This document shows, in pieces, positions 58,194 through 64,000 of a DNA stretch of 64,000 bases. The DNA comes from Bauldia sp965232525. Lineage in GTDB: Bacteria; Pseudomonadota; Alphaproteobacteria; Rhizobiales; Kaistiaceae. Location: assembly GCF_965232525.1 (NCBI RefSeq), contig NZ_OZ246980.1:3844001-3908000 (forward strand). The letters run 5' to 3'. The notes beneath the pieces are model-generated. The model saw only the letters and a program-made list of their open reading frames with translations. It was not told the DNA's origin and did no database searches. Numbering within the stretch: position 1 is the first letter of the stretch; the number at the start of each line of letters is the position of its first letter. The translations under genes and the position numbers were made by a program.

Positions 58194-59810
58194 TCAGATC
58201 ACCAGCTCGTCGATGACGGCGAAGTCCTTATGCTTGACCTTGGTGTCGAGCGTGGCGAACAGGACCTGCTTGTCACCGCCCTTGCCGTCGGCGTCGTAGT
58301 AGAGCTCGGTCCCCTTGAGGATCAGGTGGTCGTTGCCATCCTTGGCCTTCTTGCCGACCACGAACTCGCTCTTGTTGACCTTCTTGCCGACCGCATCGAA
58401 GACATCGTCGAGGAGAACGATCGTGTCGCCCTTCTTGCGGTTGAAGTCGACGATCTGATCGACATTGGTGTTCTTGCTGAGCGCGGCGCTGAATACGAAC
58501 TGGTCGGCGTTCTTGCCGCCTTCGAGGATGTCGTTGCCCCGGTCGCCGATGAGGATGTCCTTGCCCTTGCCGCCGATCAGTTGGTCCTGCGCCTCGACGC
58601 CGATGAGGATGTCCTTGCCGTCCTTGCCCTTGACGACGGCACCGGTCACCTTCGAGGTCAGCACGTCTTTGCCGTTGGTGCCCTTGATGACGTCGCCTTC
58701 GCGGAAGTCAAGGATGGCGGCGAACACATCGTCGGTCCCGAACGGCTCCTCGTGTCCGACCAGAACGCGGCCGTCTTCGAGCAGGGCCGAGAACGTGTTG
58801 GTGGTTTCGCCAAACCCGAGGGCCAGGAAGACGTCTCCGACCTTGTTGCCCTCGCTGTCGAACCGCTGCGCATAGGTATCTTCGACATCGTCATCGTCCC
58901 AGGTTACGAGGAAGCCGCCATCGGGAAGCGCGGCAATCGACGGATCGTCATGATCCACGTCGCCGGGCGGGCTGACCCGAACCCCGGATTTGATCACCAC
59001 GCCGGTGTCATCAACCACCGCGACGCTGATGGTCCTGTCAGTGTCACGGTAGACGACGGCGAAGCCGCCGCCAGAAAGGGCAACGACTTCAGGGACGCGC
59101 CCGTTGCCGGCCGAGTCGTCGACAAGGATCTCAGGGCCGACAGTTGGCGGATCGCCGGACGTCACAAGGCGCGCGACGATGTCTTTGTTGACGGTCCCGC
59201 CCTCTTCGTCGATCTCATAGACGACGGCGAAGGAACCGTCGGCCAGGGCCGTGACGACGGCGTTGTTGCCGTCACCGGCGATCTCGAACTCCGAACCCAC
59301 GACACCGGCAGCGTCGACAAAGACGCCGAGAACCGGCTCGTCTCCTGGTGTGCTGCGGCTATAAGTGACAAGAAAACCATTCTCGCTGGAGGCGATGTCC
59401 GGGGTCTCCGGCGCTCCGCCCGTAGCGTCGGTCACAATCGCCCCGTTCAAGAGAGCGCCGTCGCCGTCGAAGACCTCGATACGGATCGCCTCTATATCGC
59501 CAACCTTGTCCGTGTCGTCTTCATAAACGACGGCAAATCCGCCATCCGGCCCAGGCGCCAGTCGTTGCGCCTCCTGATCGCCGGCGGTGAATGTTGGGTT
59601 GAGCTGAAATTCGCCGCCGACGCGATTGCCGAGCGCATCGTAGATTTGGCCGACGATGTCGCGGCCGTCGGACAGGGCGACCGGCCCACCATCGCTTTCA
59701 GTCCAGGCGATGACAAAGCCGCCGCCATCAAGCGTCGTCACCGTCGGCGAATTCTGGTCGGCGCCATAGGTCGGGTTGGTTTGGTAGTCAGCCTTCCAAA
59801 CGAAAGTCAT
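58194..59810 (-). CDS. RTX-like calcium-binding repeat protein, probable type I secretion substrate (2)
   Basis: This 538-residue protein is similar in architecture to its neighbour. Repeats such as DGGGFVIAWTESDGGPVALSDGRDIVGQIYDALGNRVGGEFQLNP are followed by ALPDGGFLVTWDDDD units. The C-terminal hemolysin-type repeats (GKDGKDILIGVEAQDQLIGGKGKDILIGDRGND) and the end KHKDFAVIDELVI align with the end of the first protein almost residue for residue. ATG 59810 is preferred because MTFVWKADYQTNP begins the first repeat directly. A tandem duplication is the simplest explanation. Confidence 0.85.
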   Translation of the reverse strand: MTFVWKADYQTNPTYGADQNSPTVTTLDGGGFVIAWTESDGGPVALSDGRDIVGQIYDALGNRVGGEFQLNPTFTAGDQEAQRLAPGPDGGFAVVYEDDTDKVGDIEAIRIEVFDGDGALLNGAIVTDATGGAPETPDIASSENGFLVTYSRSTPGDEPVLGVFVDAAGVVGSEFEIAGDGNNAVVTALADGSFAVVYEIDEEGGTVNKDIVARLVTSGDPPTVGPEILVDDSAGNGRVPEVVALSGGGFAVVYRDTDRTISVAVVDDTGVVIKSGVRVSPPGDVDHDDPSIAALPDGGFLVTWDDDDVEDTYAQRFDSEGNKVGDVFLALGFGETTNTFSALLEDGRVLVGHEEPFGTDDVFAAILDFREGDVIKGTNGKDVLTSKVTGAVVKGKDGKDILIGVEAQDQLIGGKGKDILIGDRGNDILEGGKNADQFVFSAALSKNTNVDQIVDFNRKKGDTIVLLDDVFDAVGKKVNKSEFVVGKKAKDGNDHLILKGTELYYDADGKGGDKQVLFATLDTKVKHKDFAVIDELVI

Positions 59811-60127
59811 GAGTGCTTCCTGTTTCGTTATTAATTTGGTTGTCGAACTGCCGAGCAGCGGGGCGTCATCAACGACTCTCCGCCCGGGTGCCTTCACGCC
59901 GCAGCAAGAACGCACCCGTTGCTATGTTTTTACTTCCTGCAACCGATCTTTCGCCCACCAGACCAGATGTCGCGGCGTAACTAGAGCGCTGAAGGAAAAA
60001 TCAACACCTGGGACGTGAATAAAACCGCGATCAGGCGTTTTTTTTGTCGAGCTTGACTCGTAATGACCTGAAATCGCGCGTTTTTCGCGACTTTCTCAAT
60101 ATGTCGGCAAATTTTATTGTAAATCTT
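59811..60127. other. Intergenic region between RTX-like gene 2 and cardiolipin synthase
   Basis: No gene is visible. The left part should hold the minus-strand promoter of the RTX-like gene, but no reliable box was identified. CGATCAGGCG followed by eight T at about 60028-60046 may end a plus-strand transcript. At its right edge it runs into the palindrome at 60114-60136. Confidence 0.45.
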
Positions 60128-60136
60128 TTACAATAA
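60114..60136 (-). terminator. Perfect A/T-rich palindrome at the cardiolipin synthase stop codon
   Basis: TTATTGTAAA (60114-60123) and TTTACAATAA (60127-60136) form a perfect 10-bp inverted repeat with a 3-nt loop. It contains the stop codon of the cls-like gene (60128-60130). On the minus strand it is followed by AATTT. It may be a weak terminator or a protein-binding site. Confidence 0.45.
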
Positions 60137-61627
60137 GGGACTGATCAACCGCGCCGCGTTTTCGGTGAACCGCTCGCTCGGTCGCCGTCTGGCCCACCGT
60201 TCGGGATCGAGCCGGTCGCTGTCGCGAATGTAAGAGTCCTGCAGATCGGCCAGCTCGCCGGCGAAGCCGGCATCGTAGACGAACAGCGTCACCTCGTAAT
60301 TGAGCCACAGGCTGCGCATGTCGAAATTAGCGGTGCCGAACATCGCCCGCGCCCGGTCGATGGTGATCGATTTGGTGTGGAGCAGGCCGCCCCGATAGAG
60401 ATGCACGGCGATCCCCGACCCCAACAGGTCGTCGTAATAGGACCGGGCGGCATAGCGGGCGAGCACGGAATCGACCCGCTCCGGCACCACGATCCCGACC
60501 TCCACCCCCCGCCCGGTGGCGCGGGCGAGCGCCCGGAGCAGCGAGACGTCAGGAACGAAGTACGGTGTCGTCAGCACCAGGCGCTCGCGTGCCGAGTCGA
60601 TCAGCGCGATCATCATCTGCAGGAGCCCGTCGCCGGAGATGCCGGGGCCGCTGGGAATGACCTGCATGTCGACCGTACCGACCGGTGCATTGAGGTGCAG
60701 CCCGGCGCTCTGCACTAGTTTGACCACCGGCTCGCCGGTTTCCAGTCGCCAGTCGGCGATCGCGGTCGCCGCAAGCGGGGCCACGGCCGGCCCTTCCAGC
60801 CGCACCATGGCGTCGATCCATTCGCCGACCCCAGCGTCGGTCTTGAAGTAGCGCGGATCGACCATGTTCATGCTGCCGGTCCAGGCGATCGTGCCGTCGA
60901 TCACCACGATCTTGCGGTGCAGGCGGAGGTCGGTGCGTCCGACGAAACTGCGAATGAGGCCGGCTGGCAATGCCGCGCGGACCTCGACCCCGGCGGCGCG
61001 GAGGCGCGACGGGACGCGGCTGCGCCACCATGGCCGCGCGCCGAGCGCATCGATCAAGAGGCGGCATGACACGCCGCGCTTGGCAGCCCGGACGATCGCT
61101 TCGGTCACCGCGTCGGCCGCGCCGCCCTCGCCCCAGATATAGAAGACCATGACCACGCTGGTTTTCGCCGCGTCGACCTCGGACGCGATCCGGTGAAGCA
61201 CCGTCTCGGTATTGTCGAACAGTTGGTAGGCGTTGCCGCCGACCGCGTGGCTGCCGGCCAGGTTGCCACCGAGCGCGTCGAGCCGGCGCGTGGTCGGGTC
61301 CTCGTGGATCGCTTCGCCTTCGACCGGCCCGTGCACCTTCTCCGGTCCGAACAGCCGGCGGTAACCGCGATGGAGCGTGATCATCTCGCGCTCACGAGCC
61401 GGATCGATACGCCGCTCGCCAATCAGCAGATAGATGAGCGCGCCCGCGTAAGGCACGAGCGCGACAAGGAAAAGCCACGCCAGGGCGACGCCCGGCTGCG
61501 GTCGCTTGTTGATCACTCGGACGCCGATGCCGACGACCAACATCCAGTGGATCACCACGCCGATGCTGACGGCGTTCAGCACCAGCGCGGCTCCTCGCGC
61601 AACGGCTTCGTCGGTTTCATGCGCCAC
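60128..61627 (-). CDS. Cardiolipin synthase (PLD superfamily)
   Basis: This 499-residue phospholipase D-type cardiolipin synthase has two N-terminal transmembrane helices (VVIHWMLVVGIGVRVI and LAWLFLVALVPYAGALIYLLIG). Two HKD motifs are present: LHRKIVVIDGTIAWTGSMN (about residues 231-249) and LLHTKSITIDRARAMFGTAN (about residues 411-430). It condenses phosphatidylglycerol molecules in the inner membrane. The AT-rich palindrome covers its stop codon. The promoter lies toward 61680, shared with no other gene on this strand. Confidence 0.93.
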   Translation of the reverse strand: MAHETDEAVARGAALVLNAVSIGVVIHWMLVVGIGVRVINKRPQPGVALAWLFLVALVPYAGALIYLLIGERRIDPAREREMITLHRGYRRLFGPEKVHGPVEGEAIHEDPTTRRLDALGGNLAGSHAVGGNAYQLFDNTETVLHRIASEVDAAKTSVVMVFYIWGEGGAADAVTEAIVRAAKRGVSCRLLIDALGARPWWRSRVPSRLRAAGVEVRAALPAGLIRSFVGRTDLRLHRKIVVIDGTIAWTGSMNMVDPRYFKTDAGVGEWIDAMVRLEGPAVAPLAATAIADWRLETGEPVVKLVQSAGLHLNAPVGTVDMQVIPSGPGISGDGLLQMMIALIDSARERLVLTTPYFVPDVSLLRALARATGRGVEVGIVVPERVDSVLARYAARSYYDDLLGSGIAVHLYRGGLLHTKSITIDRARAMFGTANFDMRSLWLNYEVTLFVYDAGFAGELADLQDSYIRDSDRLDPERWARRRPSERFTENAARLISPLL

Positions 61628-61687
61628 CCTTTCCGTCCGTGCCGCTTACGATAAGCCGCGGCGGCATGGGCGGAAAGGGCGCGAGCG

Positions 61688-62758
61688 TCAGCGGCCCCGG
61701 CGTGCCGCCACCGCGTCGGCGAGCGTATCGAGCACCGCGACCGAGGCGTCCCAATCGATGCAGCCGTCGGTGATGCTTTGGCCGTAGGTGAGCGGCTCCC
61801 CTGCCTTCAGGTCCTGCTTGCCGCCGACCAGATGGCTTTCGATCATCGCCCCGACGATCCGCTGGTCGCCGGCCGCGACCTGTTCGGCGATCGCGTCGAT
61901 GACCTTAGGCTGGTTCTCCGGCTTTTTCGCGCTGTTGGCGTGACTCGCGTCGATCATCACCATCGGCCGCTGGCCGGAGCCTTCGAGCACCGCGCAGGCG
62001 GCCTCGACGCTGGCAGCGTCATAGTTCGGCGTCTTGCCGCCGCGCAAGATGATATGACAATCCGGATTACCGGCGGTCGCTGCGATCGCCGACTGGCCGC
62101 TCTTGGTGACGGCGAGGAAATGGTGGGGCATCGACGCCGATTTCACCGCGTCGGCGGCGATCTTGACGTTGCCGTCGGTGCCGTTCTTGAAGCCAACCGG
62201 ACAGGAGGTTCCCGACGCCAGTTCCCGGTGGACCTGGCTCTCGGTGGTGCGCGCCCCGATCGCCGCCCAGGAGACCAGATCGGCAATGTATTGCGGCGTC
62301 GTCATGTCGAGGAACTCGCAGCCGGCCGGGAGCCCCATGTCGTTGACGTCGGCCAGCAACGCCCGGGCGAGCCGCAGTCCCTTGTCGATCGCGAAGCTGC
62401 CGTCGAGGTCGGGATCGTTGATCAGCCCCTTCCAGCCGACCGTGGTTCGCGGTTTCTCGAAATAGACCCGCATGACGATTTCCAGCCGGTCGGAGAGCCG
62501 CGCCCGAACCTCGGCGAGGCGGCGCGCGTAGTCGCGCGCGGCGTCCGGATCGTGAATCGAACACGGTCCGATCACGACGATCAGCCGATCGTCGGCGCCG
62601 GCCAGGATGCGGTGGATCGCAGCACGGCAACCCACGACCGTGGCGGTCGCCTTGGCATCGCGCGGGTACTCGGCGATCACCGCGTCGGGCGGACTGAGCT
62701 CCTTGATCGCGGTGATCCTGAGATCGTCGGTGGTATCGGTTTCGAGGGTCGTCAGCAT
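61688..62758 (-). CDS. 3-deoxy-7-phosphoheptulonate (DAHP) synthase, class I
   Basis: This 356-residue class I DAHP synthase (AroFGH type) catalyses the first step of the shikimate pathway from PEP and erythrose-4-phosphate. It has DDRLIVVIGPCSIHDPDAARDYARRL near residue 55, RVYFEKPRTTVGWKGLINDP near residue 98, GFKNGTDGNVKIA near residue 190, ILRGGKTPNYDA near residue 238 and VMIDASHANSAKKPENQP near residue 267. AGGAA lies 9 nt before the ATG. It is preceded by a complete attenuator with an aromatic-residue leader peptide (62800-62936), so its expression should respond to charged Phe/Tyr/Trp tRNAs. Confidence 0.95.
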   Translation of the reverse strand: MLTTLETDTTDDLRITAIKELSPPDAVIAEYPRDAKATATVVGCRAAIHRILAGADDRLIVVIGPCSIHDPDAARDYARRLAEVRARLSDRLEIVMRVYFEKPRTTVGWKGLINDPDLDGSFAIDKGLRLARALLADVNDMGLPAGCEFLDMTTPQYIADLVSWAAIGARTTESQVHRELASGTSCPVGFKNGTDGNVKIAADAVKSASMPHHFLAVTKSGQSAIAATAGNPDCHIILRGGKTPNYDAASVEAACAVLEGSGQRPMVMIDASHANSAKKPENQPKVIDAIAEQVAAGDQRIVGAMIESHLVGGKQDLKAGEPLTYGQSITDGCIDWDASVAVLDTLADAVAARRGR

Positions 62759-62799
62759 GGGTCACGGTTCCTTGGCTTTGCGCCCGGCCGGCGACCAAC

Positions 62800-62828
62800 A
62801 AAAAAAGCCGCCGGAAGGTCCTGGCGGC
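62800..62828 (-). terminator. Attenuator terminator of the DAHP synthase leader
   Basis: On the minus strand GCCGCC (62828-62823) pairs with GGCGGC (62812-62807) with AGG/CCT-type pairing inside, followed by seven T (62806-62800). Upstream, GCCGCCGCC (62927-62919, in the Ala codons of the leader peptide) can pair with GGCGGAGGC (62883-62875). The latter can alternatively pair with GCCGCC of the terminator, so mutually exclusive structures exist. Confidence 0.85.
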
Positions 62829-62855
62829 TTGTCGGTGGTCGTTTCTCGGGTGAAA

Positions 62856-62936
62856 TCAGATCGAACGAACCCCTGCCTCCGCCATGGGCTGCGGATAGCT
62901 AAACCAAAAGTAATAGAAGGCGGCGGCGCGGTTCAT
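62856..62936 (-). CDS. Aromatic leader peptide of the DAHP synthase attenuator
   Basis: This ORF of 26 codons is too short to appear in standard gene calls. It begins MNRAAA, has the run FYYFWFSY at codons 7-14 and ends MAEAGVRSI before TGA. The run of two Phe, two Tyr, Phe, Trp, Phe, Ser, Tyr codons is the regulatory stretch. There is no Shine-Dalgarno sequence, and the predicted transcription start lies within 1-2 nt of the ATG, so it is probably leaderless, as shown for the trpL of rhizobia. Ribosome stalling at these codons would free the antiterminator. The peptide itself need have no function. Confidence 0.8.
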   Translation of the reverse strand: MNRAAAFYYFWFSYPQPMAEAGVRSI

Positions 62937-62943
62937 GGCGCGC

Positions 62944-62972
62944 GTCATAGCCGAAGCCCGCACCGTTGTCAC
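62944..62972 (-). promoter_or_regulatory. Promoter of the DAHP synthase leader transcript
   Basis: On the minus strand GTGACA (62972-62967) is followed after 17 nt by TATGAC (62949-62944). The predicted start of transcription, about 7 nt beyond, falls at about 62937, next to the leader ATG at 62936. A TTGACG also occurs farther upstream but lacks a partner box at proper distance. Confidence 0.55.
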
Positions 62973-63114
62973 CCCGTCAATGTTGGCCCGCTGTGGCGGT
63001 CACCGCAGATCGGGGTCGATGGAACACAAGCGTCAACGCCGTGAATCCCGCCCGTTGTCGAATCCTCTGCGGAGTGTAGTTGGTATTTCGGGAGAACGCG
63101 TGCGGCGGTGCGTG

Positions 63115-63252
63115 CTTCGAGGCTCGGGCTGAAGCCCTCGCACCTCAGCATGAGGGGGGTGGGCGAAGATCAAGTCGGGACAGCCCGCTTGGGCTGATAC
63201 AACAGACCTCATCTTGAGGTGCGAGGCCGCCCTGAGCGGCCGAGCCTCGAAA
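63115..63252. repeat. Pair of inverted REP-like palindromic elements
   Basis: Two copies of a palindromic element lie face to face. The first is 63115-63155 (CTTCGAGGCTCGGGC to CAGCATGAGG) and the second 63207-63252 (CCTCATCTTGAGGTGCGAGG to CGAGCCTCGAAAG). They are near-perfect reverse complements in their arms and differ in the loop. This element type is widespread in intergenic DNA of Hyphomicrobiales. No gene is seen between or near them. Confidence 0.75.
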
Positions 63253-63363
63253 GACGCAGCATCGGTGCAGCTTGCACCGACCCGCGTGCTTCGGGACCGT
63301 CTTCGGGTACCTCTGCATCAGGAGAGCGGACCACTGATACATCGCAATTCAACAACGACAACA

Positions 63364-63684
63364 CCGCGGATCCCTCCCCGGCACCGGGGAGGGGGGGACC
63401 ACCCGAAGGGTGGTGGGCGGGGTGAACCCTAACCCACCCCCCAACACACCGACCTCCAGACGCCGATGGTCAACCCCACCCGACCGCCGCTTCGCGCCGG
63501 CCACCCTCCCCAGATTGGGGAGGGATGGCGGTTGGAGCGCCATTTCCGAGCAGCCCTCCGATCGCTACGACAGGCGAGGCCGCCCAGACACCAACGATCG
63601 CGACGACGAGACACGACGCCGACACCGCGGTCCCTCCCCGGCACGGGGAGGGGGGACCACCCGAAGGGGTGGTGGGTGGGGTCC
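63364..63684. repeat. Direct repeats of a GC-rich palindromic element
   Basis: CCGCGGATCCCTCCCCGGCACCGGGGAGG at 63364-63392 continues GGGACCACCCGAAGGGTGGTGGGCGGGG. It recurs at 63624-63684 as ACCGCGGTCCCTCCCCGGCACGGGGAGG with the same GGACCACCCGAAGGG-GTGGTGGG end. A third related hairpin (CCCTCCCCAGATTGGGGAGGG) lies at 63504-63524. These are typical intergenic palindromic elements. Confidence 0.75.
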
Positions 63685-63821
63685 TTGCGAGATTTCGACC
63701 CTACCCGGCCAACCTTCGCGGGAATGAGCGGAGGTGGTGACGACTGTACAGCAACAACGCCGATCCACCCGTCCCAGCGGAGCGGACTCCCGGTCCGCGC
63801 CGCCCGTCTCCACCCGCTCCG

Positions 63822-63955
63822 CGTCGTCCTCTGGCTTGACCAGAGGACCCATCGAAACCGTTGCTCCGATGACGACCGCGATACCGGCTTTCGCGCTTCA
63901 GTGCCCAGCCGCGCACCACTGATACCGGGTCCTCTGGTCAAGCCAGAGGACGACG
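63822..63955. repeat. Perfect 29-bp inverted repeat in intergenic DNA
   Basis: The 29 bases at 63822-63850 are the exact reverse complement of those at 63927-63955. The inner core TCTGGCTTGACCAGA is itself palindromic, and the arrangement resembles the TTGACC-containing elements common in alphaproteobacterial intergenic regions. Between the arms (63851-63926) no gene is found. The whole stretch 62973-64000 shows no convincing gene. Confidence 0.75.
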
Positions 63956-64000
63956 GGGTGGAGGCTCAACGGTCATCGCCCTCATGCCGAGAGCCCGCCC

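Noticed and set aside
55280..59834. Long plus-strand ORFs opposite the two RTX-like genes
   Set aside because: Antisense to well-supported repeat proteins; Asp-rich repeats on one strand give open frames on the other.
1..64000. CRISPR arrays, insertion sequences, attachment sites, replication origin
   Set aside because: No regularly spaced repeats, transposase or integrase genes, att-type direct repeats or DnaA-box clusters were seen.

Overview
The window is high-G+C DNA from an alphaproteobacterium, most likely of the order Hyphomicrobiales (Rhizobiales). The evidence is an RcGTA-type gene transfer agent locus, a MucR/Ros zinc-finger regulator, a DUF5330-SufE-DUF6456 neighbourhood, and a DUF1214/DUF1254 pair beside a PBP1A gene. 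No tRNA, rRNA, CRISPR array or transposase was seen.

Positions 1-24.4 kb (mostly minus strand) hold a gene transfer agent (GTA) structural locus in the canonical order terS, terL, portal, protease, capsid, gp6, gp7, gp8, gp9, gp10, gp10.1, gp11, gp12, gp13, gp14, gp15 (cut by the window edge). It is broken up by inserted genes: about 8.6 kb between terL and portal, 2.1 kb between portal and protease, 1.2 kb between protease and capsid, and 1.3 kb between gp12 and gp13. terS and protease each have a promoter region sharing a 26/29-nt identical block, so the split cluster may still be co-regulated. The portal protein carries an extra C-terminal tail of about 130 residues that resembles a polymorphic-toxin tip. 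A small acidic immunity-like gene follows it directly. Other small inserted genes belong to duplicated families, one of them broken by an amber codon.

The 8.6-kb insertion holds a MarR/EamA divergent pair with a clear operator, a PAP2 phosphatase, several small exported proteins in paralogous pairs, an aldo/keto reductase, a YHYH protein and an orphan sugar-binding protein.

Positions 24.5-33.6 kb hold accessory genes: a PP-loop asparagine-synthase-like protein, a MOSC protein, two exported proteins, a LuxR-type regulator, a 691-residue tandem-duplicated periplasmic binding protein, an SDR without the usual Tyr/Lys pair, a purine nucleoside permease-like protein and a YcgN protein. Positions 33.8-43.6 kb are more conserved housekeeping sequence: PBP1A, DUF1214/DUF1254, PhoD-type phosphatase, DUF1491, a peptidoglycan-binding protein, DUF5330, SufE, DUF6456, a DnaA-C-like protein and MucR.

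Positions 43.9-51.2 kb are a ten-gene Mrp-type cation/proton antiporter operon with three D-type subunits and a detached MrpA C-terminal module. Positions 52-62.8 kb carry MsrB, an S9 oligopeptidase, an exported barrel-like protein, two paralogous RTX-like proteins, cardiolipin synthase and DAHP synthase. The DAHP synthase gene is preceded by a complete, apparently leaderless aromatic-amino-acid attenuator. The last 0.9 kb is intergenic DNA packed with palindromic repeats.
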